Shown: piece by piece, positions 23,471 through 32,199 of the stretch
Numbering within the stretch: the stretch's first letter is position 1
Layout of the letters: each line of letters starts with the position of its first letter
Origin: Emticicia sp043780375
GTDB lineage: Bacteria; Bacteroidota; Bacteroidia; Cytophagales; Spirosomataceae
NCBI RefSeq assembly: GCF_043780375.1
Contig: NZ_JAYWCU010000069.1
Coordinates: forward strand, 1 to 64,000
Direction: 5' to 3'
DNA length: 64,000 bases
Notes under the pieces: generated by a model
What the model saw: the letters and a program-made list of their open reading frames with translations, nothing else
What the model was told of the DNA's origin: nothing
Database searches by the model: none
Translations under genes and position numbers: made by a program

Positions 23471-26344
23471 ATGAAAGTAAATCTTATTGCTCAAGAATCC
23501 TTTGAAAATCGTCATCACGGCAAAAGCGAAAATGACCTGCAAGCCATGCTCCAAATTATCGGAGTTGATTCGCTCGAAACACTTATCAACGAAACTGTTC
23601 CCGAACAAATTCGTTTAAAAAAACCACTTAACTTGCCTGCGGCAAAGTCGGAAGTTGATTTTTTGGCTGATTTCAGAGTATTAGCTCAGAAAAACAAAAT
23701 ATTCAAATCATTTATCGGAACGGGCTATTACGATACCGTTGTGCCGAATGTGATTTTAAGAAATATCTTAGAAAATCCAGCTTGGTACACAGCCTACACG
23801 CCATATCAAGCCGAAATCGCACAAGGCCGCTTGGAAATGTTGTTGAATTTTCAAACAATGATTATTGATTTGACAGGGATGGAAATCGCCAACGCTTCAT
23901 TGTTGGACGAAGGAACAGCCGCTGCCGAAGCCATGACTATGTTGCATAGTTTGCGTCCTGCTACTAAAAAAACCGCCCAAACCTTCTTTGTTTCAGAGCT
24001 TTGCCATCCACAAACAATTGATTTGGTGATTGGTCGTGCAAAACCTTTGGGTATTAATGTTACAGTTGGAAATCATACGACTTATGACTTGACAAACGAA
24101 GATTTATACGGAGTTTTATTGCAATATCCAGCCTCCAATGGGGAAGTTTATGACTATGCCGATTTGATTTCGACTGCTCACGAACTCAATGTTTTTACAT
24201 CAGTAGCCACTGATTTATTATCATTAACCCTACTCACGCCCCCTGGTGAAATGGGAGCTGATGTAGTAGTTGGTTCTTCCCAAAGACTCGGCGTTCCGAT
24301 GGGTTATGGGGGGCCACATGCAGCATTTTTTGCCACAAAAGATATCTACAAACGCCATATTCCAGGACGTATTATTGGGGTATCGGTTGATTCACAGGGC
24401 AATCGTGCTTTGCGTATGGCCTTGCAAACCCGTGAGCAACATATTCGTCGTGAAAAAGCTACATCAAATATTTGTACTGCCCAAGTTTTATTGTCGGTAA
24501 TGGCATCCGCTTATGGTGTTTATCACGGGCCAAAAGGTTTGAAAAGCATTGCAGGAAAGATTCATGGCTTGACCAAGCTTTTTGTCGAATCAATGGAAGG
24601 TCTTGACTATCAGGTTATTACCAAAAATTACTTTGATACAATCACGATTCATACCGAAGATAATAGTAAAATTAAAGAAATTGCTGAAACCCAAAAAATT
24701 AACCTTCGTTATTATGACAATGGCAATGTTGGTGTAGCTTTTGACGAAACAAAAACACTTGCAGATGTTGAACAATTGCTCAATATTTTTGCCGATGCCA
24801 ATGGTAAAAGTACTACCATAAACTTAAAATCTGAAATAGATATCAGTTTTTCGGTGGGCTTAAATCGTACTTCTGATTTCATGACACACCCTGTTTTTAG
24901 TAGTTATCATACTGAGCATGAAATGTTACGATATTTGAAATCATTAGAAAATAAAGATTTGTCTTTGGTACACTCAATGATTTCGTTGGGGAGTTGTACC
25001 ATGAAACTTAATGCAACGGCCGAAATGATTCCCGTTACTTGGCCAGAGTTTGGAAAAATACATCCTTTTGCTCCAAAAAATCAAACCAAAGGTTATCAGC
25101 AACTTTTTGAAAACCTGAATGACTGGCTTTGTGAAATAACAGGATTTTCAGAAATGTCATTGCAGCCAAATTCGGGAGCTCAAGGCGAATATGCAGGTTT
25201 AATGGTTATTCGTGCATACCATGAAAGTAGGGGTGATTCACATAGAAATATTGCCTTAATTCCATCATCGGCACATGGCACAAATCCAGCTTCGGCAGTA
25301 ATGGCAGGAATGACCGTAGTCGTTAGTAAATGTGATGAAAAAGGAAATATTGATGTTGCTGATTTGCGAGCAAAAACAGAGCAGTATGCAGATAATTTAG
25401 CTTGTTTGATGGTAACATATCCTTCAACACATGGTGTTTTTGAAGAATCTATCAAAGAAATTTGTAGCTTGATTCATTCACACGGAGGACAAGTTTATAT
25501 GGATGGGGCAAATATGAATGCCCAAGTTGGTTTAACTTCGCCAGCCACAATTGGAGCGGATGTTTGTCACCTCAACTTACACAAAACTTTCTGTATCCCT
25601 CACGGTGGTGGTGGCCCGGGCATGGGGCCAATTGGTGTGGCACAACATTTAGCTGAGTTTTTACCAAGCAACGCCGTAGTTGACATGGGTGGAAAATCAG
25701 GTATTCATGGAATCTCGGCCGCTCCATACGGAAGTGCCAGTATTTTGACTATTTCGTATGCTTACATCGCCATGATGGGCGGCGAAGGCTTAACAAACGC
25801 CACAAAAATTGCTATTCTTAATGCCAATTATATCAAAACTCGCTTAGAAGGCGAATTTCAAATCCTTTATACAGCAGCAAGCGGACGTTGTGCACACGAA
25901 ATGATTGTTGATTTACGACCATTCAAAGCATCGGCTGGGGTTGAAGCAGAAGACGTAGCCAAGCGTTTAATGGATTATAATTTTCATGCTCCTACGCTTT
26001 CGTTTCCAGTAGCTGGAACTTTGATGATTGAGCCAACCGAATCAGAATCAAAGGCTGAACTTGACCGTTTCTGCGATGCTTTATTGAGTATTCGAGAAGA
26101 AATTCGAGAAATTGAAGCAGGAAATGTAGATAAGACTGACAATGTATTGAAAAATGCTCCGCACACAACGGCCGTTGTTTTGGTAGAAAATTGGACAAAA
26201 TCTTATTCAAGAGAAAAAGCAGCATATCCACTTCCTTACGTAAAAGCTAATAAATTTTGGGCAACTGTGAGCCGTATAGACTCAGCTTTTGGTGATAGAA
26301 ATTTAGTTTGTGCTTGTGAGCCTATAGAATCTTATGCTGAATAA
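23471..26344 (+). CDS. gcvP: Glycine dehydrogenase (decarboxylating), P protein
   Basis: This 957-residue full-length P protein of the glycine cleavage system decarboxylates glycine through pyridoxal phosphate and passes the aminomethyl group to the lipoyl H protein. It shows the fused N- and C-terminal halves of the alpha2-type enzyme, the start with FENRHHGK, the glycine-rich GSSQRLGVPMGYGGPHAAFF region (quoted in part: RLGVPMGYGGPHAAFF), the PLP-binding NLHKTFCIPHGGG with its Lys, and the conserved SLGSCTMKLN. The ATG at 23471 follows the leader described. gcvT and gcvH are not near, so the system is split in this genome. A terminator follows directly. Confidence 0.98.
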   Translation: MKVNLIAQESFENRHHGKSENDLQAMLQIIGVDSLETLINETVPEQIRLKKPLNLPAAKSEVDFLADFRVLAQKNKIFKSFIGTGYYDTVVPNVILRNILENPAWYTAYTPYQAEIAQGRLEMLLNFQTMIIDLTGMEIANASLLDEGTAAAEAMTMLHSLRPATKKTAQTFFVSELCHPQTIDLVIGRAKPLGINVTVGNHTTYDLTNEDLYGVLLQYPASNGEVYDYADLISTAHELNVFTSVATDLLSLTLLTPPGEMGADVVVGSSQRLGVPMGYGGPHAAFFATKDIYKRHIPGRIIGVSVDSQGNRALRMALQTREQHIRREKATSNICTAQVLLSVMASAYGVYHGPKGLKSIAGKIHGLTKLFVESMEGLDYQVITKNYFDTITIHTEDNSKIKEIAETQKINLRYYDNGNVGVAFDETKTLADVEQLLNIFADANGKSTTINLKSEIDISFSVGLNRTSDFMTHPVFSSYHTEHEMLRYLKSLENKDLSLVHSMISLGSCTMKLNATAEMIPVTWPEFGKIHPFAPKNQTKGYQQLFENLNDWLCEITGFSEMSLQPNSGAQGEYAGLMVIRAYHESRGDSHRNIALIPSSAHGTNPASAVMAGMTVVVSKCDEKGNIDVADLRAKTEQYADNLACLMVTYPSTHGVFEESIKEICSLIHSHGGQVYMDGANMNAQVGLTSPATIGADVCHLNLHKTFCIPHGGGGPGMGPIGVAQHLAEFLPSNAVVDMGGKSGIHGISAAPYGSASILTISYAYIAMMGGEGLTNATKIAILNANYIKTRLEGEFQILYTAASGRCAHEMIVDLRPFKASAGVEAEDVAKRLMDYNFHAPTLSFPVAGTLMIEPTESESKAELDRFCDALLSIREEIREIEAGNVDKTDNVLKNAPHTTAVVLVENWTKSYSREKAAYPLPYVKANKFWATVSRIDSAFGDRNLVCACEPIESYAE

Positions 26345-26373
26345 TTTTAAAAGAAAATGATTGATAACCCGAA

Positions 26374-26398
26374 GGAGCGTTTAGTACGCTCCTTTTTT
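26374..26398 (+). terminator. Rho-independent terminator of gcvP
   Basis: GGAGCGT (26374-26380) pairs with ACGCTCC (26386-26392), loop of five, followed by six T. It lies 29 bases after the gcvP stop. Confidence 0.92.
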
Positions 26399-26487
26399 AA
26401 TTACGATTCTTTTTTAGTAGAGATTTGACTAAATAGTACAGGCTTCATTGTACCACCAAATAAATTAAAAAATATTTCCACACAATG

Positions 26488-26519
26488 TTTGCATCTAATA
26501 AAACAAAATCTTACCTTTG
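26488..26519 (+). promoter_or_regulatory. Strong Bacteroidota promoter upstream of the ribosomal operon leader
   Basis: TTTG (26488-26491) and TACCTTTG (26512-26519) are separated by 20 bases, an exact match to TTTG/N19-21/TAnnTTTG. Transcription would start near 26526, about 390 bases before rplC, so it drives either a long leader or a separate RNA. Confidence 0.7.
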
Positions 26520-26525
26520 CATTCT

Positions 26526-26790
26526 CATTAAGAAACGGAGTAATCTTCTGTGGTCAAATGAAGTCTTGAATCATTCAAGAAACCAATTTGACTATTGACT
26601 GTTGAGAGTAAATAAAATAGCATTGCTATTTCTATAATTCACTCATTTGAAACGGTCTCCGAAAGCTATTGAACATTTACAGGAATCACAGCAAGGCAAC
26701 AAGGAATCATCCTGCACCTTATTACGACCTTACCCAAGCGGTTTGTTGTGCAAAGTTTAAGTTGATGAAAATCAACCTCTGAAAAAAAGT
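26526..26790 (+). ncRNA. Candidate structured RNA, family not assigned
   Basis: No coding frame is present. The expected transcript folds locally into several hairpins: TGGTCAAAT (26551-26559) with ATTTGACTA (26586-26594) enclosing TCTTGAA/TTCAAGA (26564-26580); AAATAGC/GCTATTT (26615-26631); CAGGA/TCCTG (26680-26714); and GTTGAT-GAAA-ATCAAC (26761-26776). In addition CGGAG (26536-26540) can pair with CTCCG (26657-26661). It has its own good promoter. It could be a 6S-like RNA or simply a long operon leader; I cannot place it in a known family. The 3' end is a guess, since no T-rich terminator follows. Confidence 0.3.
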
Positions 26791-26810
26791 AAATTATTTT
26801 TGGTCTATAA

Positions 26811-26842
26811 TTTGTTATCTAGCAAAATTTTTACGAATTTTG
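26811..26842 (+). promoter_or_regulatory. Candidate proximal promoter of the S10 operon
   Basis: TTTG (26811-26814), a 20-base spacer, then GAATTTTG (26835-26842), one step from TAnnTTTG. Transcription would start near 26849, about 70 bases before rplC. Confidence 0.5.
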
Positions 26843-26919
26843 CACCCCAGTTCAGAAACACTGTACTGGAATGGTTTGAAAGTTATAGGTTACATTAGCA
26901 AAATAAAGCGTAAAATACC

Positions 26920-27540
26920 ATGTCTGGAATTATTGGAAAGAAGGTTGGAATGACAACTATCTTCAACGCAGAAGGTCAAGCAGTACCTTGTACTTTGATA
27001 GAAGCAGGTCCTTGTGTTGTAACTCAGGTTCGTACCGAAGAGAAAGATGGCTACACTGCCATTCAATTAGGTTACGGCGAAAAGAAAGAGAAAAACACTA
27101 GTCGCCCACTTGTAGGTCATTTCAAAAAAGCGGGTACAACACCTAAGCGTAAATTGATTGAATTCAAAGAATTTGAAAAGCAATATGCTCTTGGAGAAAC
27201 AATTCGTGTAGAAGATGTTTTTGCAGAAGGAGATTTCTTAGATATTTCAGGAAATTCAAAAGGACGCGGTTTTCAAGGAGTTGTGAAGCGTCACGGATTT
27301 GCTGGAGTTGGTGGTCAAACACACGGTCAGCACAACAGAGGTCGTCACCCAGGTTCAATTGGAGCTTGTTCATTTCCATCACGTGTATTCAAAGGTGTTA
27401 GAATGGGTGGTCGTATGGGTAACACTCGCACCACAATTCAAAACTTGAAAGTATTGAAAGTAATGACAGAGCAAAATTTAATCATTGTGAATGGTTCAAT
27501 TCCAGGAGCAAAAAACTCTTACATTACATTACATAAATAA
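26920..27540 (+). CDS. rplC: Ribosomal protein L3
   Basis: This 206-residue L3 binds the 3' end region of 23S rRNA and starts 50S assembly. The N-terminal GIIGKKVGMTTIF and the conserved loop GVVKRHGFAGVGGQTHGQHNR (here cited only by its core KRHGFAG and THGQ) are present, the loop Gln region being the site methylated in other bacteria. It is the first gene of the ribosomal superoperon; rpsJ, usually before it, is absent. Length is normal for the family. Confidence 0.99.
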   Translation: MSGIIGKKVGMTTIFNAEGQAVPCTLIEAGPCVVTQVRTEEKDGYTAIQLGYGEKKEKNTSRPLVGHFKKAGTTPKRKLIEFKEFEKQYALGETIRVEDVFAEGDFLDISGNSKGRGFQGVVKRHGFAGVGGQTHGQHNRGRHPGSIGACSFPSRVFKGVRMGGRMGNTRTTIQNLKVLKVMTEQNLIIVNGSIPGAKNSYITLHK

Positions 27541-27623
27541 TATCCCAATCTATTCCCTATAAAAGGAATTCAATGGGTTAAAGGTCGAAACTGAACGACA
27601 TCGAAAAAATACAGCACATACCA

Positions 27624-28250
27624 ATGAATTTAGCAGTAATAAACAAAAACGGAAAAGAAACAGGTCGCACGGTAACGTTGGCAGATGATGTTTTTGGAAT
27701 CGAGCCAAACCAACACGTAGTTTACTTAGATGTAAAGCACTATTTGGCAAACCAACGTCAAGGTACACACAAGTCAAAGCAAAGAGCAGAAGTTAATCGT
27801 TCTACTAAGAAGATTGTTCGTCAAAAAGGTTCAGGCGGTGCTCGTCACGGCTCGACCAAAGCTCCAATTTTCGTAGGTGGTGGTCGTGTATTCGGTCCAA
27901 CTCCACGTGATTACGACTTCAAATTGAATAAGAAAATAAAAGTATTGGCTCGTAAGTCAGTTCTTTCTTCAAGAGTTAAAGAAAATAACGTTTCAATTAT
28001 CGAAGACTTTACTTTCGACGCTCCAAAGACAAAATCTTACTTGACATTCCTTGGTGCATTATCATTGACAGGTAGCAAAACATTGTTTATTATTTCATCG
28101 AATGATGATAATGTTTATTTATCAGCACGTAATATTCCAAGAACAAAAGTATTAAGTGCCGATCAAGTAAGCACCTATGACTTGATAAATGCTGACAAAA
28201 TTCTTATCAGCGAAGGTGCAGTTTCAAAAATTGAATCAATATTGAACTAA
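27624..28250 (+). CDS. rplD: Ribosomal protein L4
   Basis: This 208-residue L4/L1e-family protein has an extended loop (residues about 45-95: QRQGTHKSKQRAEV, then KGSGGARHGSTKAP) that lines the peptide exit tunnel. In E. coli L4 also represses its own operon by binding the leader; whether that happens here is unknown. It lies 83 bases after rplC in the same transcription unit. The length is normal. Confidence 0.99.
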   Translation: MNLAVINKNGKETGRTVTLADDVFGIEPNQHVVYLDVKHYLANQRQGTHKSKQRAEVNRSTKKIVRQKGSGGARHGSTKAPIFVGGGRVFGPTPRDYDFKLNKKIKVLARKSVLSSRVKENNVSIIEDFTFDAPKTKSYLTFLGALSLTGSKTLFIISSNDDNVYLSARNIPRTKVLSADQVSTYDLINADKILISEGAVSKIESILN

Positions 28251-28280
28251 GATTTATCTTAATTCATAAATTATACAGAA

Positions 28281-28568
28281 ATGAGCGTACTCAAAAGACC
28301 AATCGTTACCGAAAAATCACAAAAACTTACCACAGCAGGTAAATTTGTGTTCGAGGTGGACATGAACGCAAACAAAATCGAAATCGGAAAAGCTGTCGAG
28401 AAAATGTATGGTGTAAGCGTTACTGACGTAAACACTGTTCGTCAAATCGGTAAAAAGAAATCGAGAATGACACGTGGAAGAGCATCATCAGGTTTAACAT
28501 CAACCTTCAAGAAAGCAATTGTTACGCTTAAAGAAGGAGATTTGATAGACTTCTACGAAAATTTGTAA
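28281..28568 (+). CDS. rplW: Ribosomal protein L23
   Basis: This 95-residue L23 sits at the tunnel exit and docks trigger factor and the signal recognition particle. The opening VLKRPIVTEKSQ and the VRQIGKKKSRMTRGR loop are typical. It starts 30 bases after rplD, in the expected order rplC-rplD-rplW-rplB. Confidence 0.98.
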   Translation: MSVLKRPIVTEKSQKLTTAGKFVFEVDMNANKIEIGKAVEKMYGVSVTDVNTVRQIGKKKSRMTRGRASSGLTSTFKKAIVTLKEGDLIDFYENL

Positions 28569-28692
28569 GCCTACTCTTTCATTAAGAGTAAAATAATAAG
28601 AGCTTAGAAAAAAGTATACCTACACAGTAGGTGCAAAATTTCAAACGCAAATTAAAATTTCCTTACTGTTTTTAAGGTAGGGTATTGAAACA

Positions 28693-29517
28693 ATGGGTAT
28701 TAAGAAAATTAAACCAAACACACCCGGACAACGTCATCGCATTGCTCCTGATTTCTCTGAAATCACGACAAATAAGCCTGAGAAAAGTTTGCTCGTAGCA
28801 ATCAAAAGGTCGGGTGGACGTAACAACGAAGGACACCGTACAGCTCGCTATATTGGTGGAGGTCACAAGCGTAGATATCGCCTTATTGATTTTAAAAGAA
28901 ATAAGTTTGATGTTGCGGCTGAAGTAAAGACTATCGAATACGACCCAAATCGTACAGCTCGTATTGCTTTAGTACAATATACTGATGGTGAGAAAGCCTA
29001 TATCATTTCTCCTCAAGGTTTGAAAGTGGGTCAAATAGTTGTTTCAGGCTCGGCAGTAGCCCCTGAAATTGGCAATGCCCTTCCAATTGGTAATATGCCA
29101 CTTGGTACAATTATACACAATATTGAACTACAACCAGGTAAAGGTGCTCAAATGGCACGTAGTGCAGGAACGTACGCTCAAGTATTGGCAAAAGATGGCA
29201 AATATGTTACCTTGAAAATGCCATCAGGTGAAATGAGAATGGTTTTAGCAACTTGTATCGCAACTGTTGGAACTGTTTCAAATACTGACCACATGAATGT
29301 TACCTACGGAAAAGCAGGTCGTAAGCGTTGGTTAGGGGTTCGCCCAAGAGTTCGTGGTGTAGCCATGAACCCCGTTGATCACCCGATGGGTGGTGGTGAA
29401 GGTCGTGCTTCGGGAGGTCATCCACGTTCACGTAATGGTTTATTAGCGAAAGGTAAAAAGACTCGTGACAAGACTAAGCCTTCAAGTCAGTTAATCATTT
29501 CAAGAAGAAGTAAATAA
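28693..29517 (+). CDS. rplB: Ribosomal protein L2
   Basis: This 274-residue L2 is needed for 30S-50S joining and peptidyl transferase activity. The C-terminal RGVAMNPVDHPMGGGEGR, with the His near the peptidyl transferase centre, is intact. It begins 124 bases after rplW; the spacer holds a weak AT-rich inverted structure. The length is normal. Confidence 0.99.
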   Translation: MGIKKIKPNTPGQRHRIAPDFSEITTNKPEKSLLVAIKRSGGRNNEGHRTARYIGGGHKRRYRLIDFKRNKFDVAAEVKTIEYDPNRTARIALVQYTDGEKAYIISPQGLKVGQIVVSGSAVAPEIGNALPIGNMPLGTIIHNIELQPGKGAQMARSAGTYAQVLAKDGKYVTLKMPSGEMRMVLATCIATVGTVSNTDHMNVTYGKAGRKRWLGVRPRVRGVAMNPVDHPMGGGEGRASGGHPRSRNGLLAKGKKTRDKTKPSSQLIISRRSK

Positions 29518-29588
29518 TCATTAAGCAGTTTTAAAGTTTTGATTTCTTTAGAATTCAGAACTCAAAACTCAGAACTTAGAACTATAAA

Positions 29589-29867
29589 ATGGCTCGTTCA
29601 CTCAAAAAAGGACCATATATTGATTTTCGTCTTGACAAGAAAATTGTCGATATGAATGCCTCTGGCAAAAAATCAGTAATCAAAACGTGGTCACGTCGCT
29701 CAATGATTTCTCCAGATTTCATTGGTCACACCTTCGCAGTACACAATGGAAATAAGTTTATTCCAGTATATGTAACTGATAACATGGTAGGGCACAAACT
29801 TGGTGAGTTTTCACCAACTCGTAACTTCCGTGGTCACGTAGCAAAGAAAGATAAAGGTAAAAGATAA
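29589..29867 (+). CDS. rpsS: Ribosomal protein S19
   Basis: This 92-residue S19 binds the head of the 30S subunit with S13. It starts with ARSLKKGPYID and contains TWSRRSMISPDFIGHTFAVHNG (quoted by its start, TWSRRSMI). The spacer before it repeats words of the type CAGAACT. Normal length. Confidence 0.98.
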   Translation: MARSLKKGPYIDFRLDKKIVDMNASGKKSVIKTWSRRSMISPDFIGHTFAVHNGNKFIPVYVTDNMVGHKLGEFSPTRNFRGHVAKKDKGKR

Positions 29868-29880
29868 TAATTGTAATGAG

Positions 29881-29951
29881 GAATTAAGAATATAGAATGT
29901 AGAATTGATTTCTACATTTAAAATTCGACAAGAACTTTAAATTCTTAATTC
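29881..29951. repeat. Intergenic inverted repeat between rpsS and rplV
   Basis: GAATTAAGAAT (29881-29891) and ATTCTTAATTC (29941-29951) are exact complements, enclosing AATGTAGAA (29896-29904) with TTCTACATT (29910-29918). Further tandem TTAATTC words follow, then a small GC hairpin ACGGG/CCCGT near 29968-29980. Confidence 0.85.
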
Positions 29952-29995
29952 TTAATTCTTAATCGCACGGGCGACCCCGTCTACATTTGTATAAA

Positions 29996-30340
29996 ATGGA
30001 AGCAGTAGCAAAACTTAGTGATTACCCAACTACACCTCGTAAGGCGAGATTAGTAATTGACCTTATCAGGGGAATGAAGGTAAGTCAGGCTTTGGGGATT
30101 TTGACATTTCAACCTCAACACGCAGCACCAGTTATTAAAAAAGTCTTGTTATCGGCTGTTGCCAACTGGCAACAAAAGAACGAAGACTTGAAAATTGAAG
30201 AAGCCGAATTATTCGTAAAAACAATTTTCATTGACGGTGGCCGTATGTTGAAGCGTATGAGACCAGCTCCGCAAGGACGTGGACATCGTATCCGCAAGCG
30301 TTCACATCACCTGACAATCGTTGTAGATAGTGCAGTTTAA
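29996..30340 (+). CDS. rplV: Ribosomal protein L22
   Basis: This 114-residue L22 has a beta-hairpin that reaches the exit tunnel. The C-terminal PAPQGRGHRIRKRSHHLTI (quoted within limits) is the conserved hairpin and tail. The ATG at 29996 (MEAVAKLSDYP) is used rather than an in-frame TTG nine bases upstream. Normal length. Confidence 0.97.
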   Translation: MEAVAKLSDYPTTPRKARLVIDLIRGMKVSQALGILTFQPQHAAPVIKKVLLSAVANWQQKNEDLKIEEAELFVKTIFIDGGRMLKRMRPAPQGRGHRIRKRSHHLTIVVDSAV

Positions 30341-30400
30341 TTCATCAAATAGCAAACGATACACTACTCGTATTGCTTAATAAAGTAAAGAAAATTACCA

Positions 30401-31297
30401 ATGGGACAAAAAATAAATCCTGTAAGTTTTAGACTTGGCTATATCAGAGGTTGGGATTCCAATTGGTATGGCGGCAAAACATTTGCCGAGAAACTTGTCG
30501 AAGACCAAGAAATTCGTAAGTACGTTTCAGCTCGTATTCCAAAAGGTGCCATTTCGAAAGTAGTTATCGAGCGTACCTTAAAGCGTATCACTCTTACTAT
30601 TCACACTGCCCGTCCGGGTGTTGTTATAGGTAAAGGAGGTAACGAGGTCGATAAGATTAAGGAAGAGTTAAAGAAATTGACAAGCAAAGATGTGCAAATC
30701 AATATCTACGAAATTAAACGTCCAGAATTGGATGCGAAATTAATCGGAGAATCAATTGCTCAACAACTTGAAGCTCGTATTTCTTACCGTCGTGCCATGA
30801 AACAAGCTATTCAAGCTGCCGTTCGTGTTGGTGCTCAAGGTATTAAAGTGAAATTAGGTGGTCGTTTAGCAGGTGCAGAGATGGCACGTAACGAAATGTA
30901 CAAAGAAGGACGAATTCCTTTGCATACAATTCGTGCAGATATAGACTATGCAATATCAGAAGCCTTAACCGTTTACGGTAAAATTGGTATCAAAGTTTGG
31001 GTTTTCAAAGGCGAAGTCTTCGGAAAACGTGATTTGACTCCAGCAGGTGGTGGTGCTGCACAAGCTAACGCTGAAAGAGGAAACGAAGGTGGTGGAAACC
31101 GTGGTGGACGTGACGACCGTAGAGGTGGTGGACGTGATGGAGGTCGTGATGACCGCAGAGGCGGTGGTCGTGACGATAACAGAGGCGGTGGAGACAAAGG
31201 TGGTCCAGCAGGTCGCAACAATAATAATCGTGGCGGCGGTCCGGGTGCCAATCGCAATACCAATAATAGAGGTCCTGGAGGACCAAATAAGAGATAA
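30401..31297 (+). CDS. rpsC: Ribosomal protein S3 with long RGG-like C-terminal tail
   Basis: This 298-residue S3 has an N-terminal KH domain with its GxxG loop in VVIGKGG (residues 74-80), followed by the S3 C-terminal domain to about residue 212. Bacterial S3 normally ends near there, but here about 84 extra residues (215-298) are almost all Gly, Arg, Asp and Asn, with repeats of the type DDRRGGGRD and later NNNNRGGG. The tail looks disordered and RNA-binding, like eukaryotic RGG boxes. S3 lines the mRNA entry channel, so the tail would project near incoming mRNA. Confidence 0.98.
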   Translation: MGQKINPVSFRLGYIRGWDSNWYGGKTFAEKLVEDQEIRKYVSARIPKGAISKVVIERTLKRITLTIHTARPGVVIGKGGNEVDKIKEELKKLTSKDVQINIYEIKRPELDAKLIGESIAQQLEARISYRRAMKQAIQAAVRVGAQGIKVKLGGRLAGAEMARNEMYKEGRIPLHTIRADIDYAISEALTVYGKIGIKVWVFKGEVFGKRDLTPAGGGAAQANAERGNEGGGNRGGRDDRRGGGRDGGRDDRRGGGRDDNRGGGDKGGPAGRNNNNRGGGPGANRNTNNRGPGGPNKR

Positions 31298-31309
31298 ATA
31301 AGTCTTTAG

Positions 31310-31373
31310 TTTCAAGTTCCAAATTTCGATTTTCGAGTTTAACATTGAAACCTTAATTACTTGAAACTTGAAA
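31310..31373. repeat. Intergenic inverted repeat between rpsC and rplP
   Basis: TTTCAAGTT (31310-31318) is complementary to AACTTGAAA (31365-31373), with further partial pairing inside. It is the only content of the 109-base spacer. Confidence 0.7.
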
Positions 31374-31406
31374 TTAAGCACAAAGTGCTGAAAATATAAT
31401 AGCATC

Positions 31407-31835
31407 ATGTTACAACCAAGAAGAACCAAATTTCGTAAGCAGCAAAAAGGCAGAATCAAAGGTCTTGCCACTCGTGGACACGAGATAGCTTTCGGAACAT
31501 TCGCTATCAAATCTTTAGAGCCAGGTAGAATTACCTCTCGTCAGATTGAAGCAGCACGTATCGGTGTTACCCGTGCAATGAAACGAGAAGGTCAAGTATG
31601 GATTCGTATTTTTCCAGACAAACCTATCACAAAGAAACCTTTAGAGGTTCGTATGGGTAAAGGTAAAGGTGCTCCCGAATACTGGGTAGCCAGTGTTAAG
31701 CCAGGTACAATATTATTTGAAGCAACAGGTGTATCAGTTGCAGTAGCAAGCGAAGCACTTCGTTTAGCAGCTCAAAAGCTACCAGTTGCAACAAAGTTTG
31801 TAGTACGTAGAGACTACCAAGAAGAAGCAGAATAA
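31407..31835 (+). CDS. rplP: Ribosomal protein L16
   Basis: This 142-residue L16 helps position the aminoacyl end of A-site tRNA. The start LQPRRTKFRKQQKGRIKG and the segment PITKKPLEVRMGKGKGAPEYW (quoted in part: PLEVRMGKGKGAPEYW) are typical. Its order between rpsC and rpmC is the usual one. Confidence 0.98.
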   Translation: MLQPRRTKFRKQQKGRIKGLATRGHEIAFGTFAIKSLEPGRITSRQIEAARIGVTRAMKREGQVWIRIFPDKPITKKPLEVRMGKGKGAPEYWVASVKPGTILFEATGVSVAVASEALRLAAQKLPVATKFVVRRDYQEEAE

Positions 31836-31856
31836 TAACAATAGTTCTGAGTGATG

Positions 31857-31870
31857 AGCGGTTCGCCGTT
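31857..31870 (+). other. UUCG-tetraloop hairpin in the rplP-rpmC spacer
   Basis: AGCGG-TTCG-CCGTT forms a short stem closed by the very stable UUCG tetraloop. A nearly identical hairpin lies before rpsD (41557-41568). Without a T tract it is unlikely to terminate; it could protect or punctuate the mRNA. Confidence 0.6.
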
Positions 31871-31972
31871 GCAGTTTTGATTTCTAAGTGATAAGTTCTC
31901 TGAAGTGTTCGCACGTTCTAAACTCTTAAACATAAAATCTAACTACTAACTCAGTTAAGTTCAAATAAAAAA

Positions 31973-32155
31973 ATGAAACAGTCAGAAATCACAGCATTGT
32001 CACCTGAGCAGCTTGAGCAAACAATCTCTCTTGAAAAAGATAGAATATTAAAATTACAATTTGCTCATGCAATTACACCCATCGAAAATCCGATGCGTAT
32101 TCGTCAGTCTCGCCGATTGATAGCTCAATTGATGACCGAATTGAACGCAAGATAA
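31973..32155 (+). CDS. rpmC: Ribosomal protein L29
   Basis: This 60-residue two-helix protein contacts L23 near the tunnel exit. It has the typical KLQFAHAITPIENPMRIRQSRR (quoted in part: ENPMRIRQSRR) C-terminal helix. It follows rplP by 137 bases. Short but complete. Confidence 0.96.
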   Translation: MKQSEITALSPEQLEQTISLEKDRILKLQFAHAITPIENPMRIRQSRRLIAQLMTELNAR

Positions 32156-32199
32156 ATTATAGAAATCCCTGATAAATCAGGAAATTAAGTATCTGAACA

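Noticed and set aside
26761..26776. GTTGAT-GAAA-ATCAAC as a terminator
   Set aside because: The stem is good but the following bases are A-rich, not T-rich, on the plus strand.
30965..31510. Long frames on both strands over the end of rpsC
   Set aside because: They arise from the repetitive Gly/Arg codons of the S3 tail; the products are low-complexity and have no start signals or homologous features.
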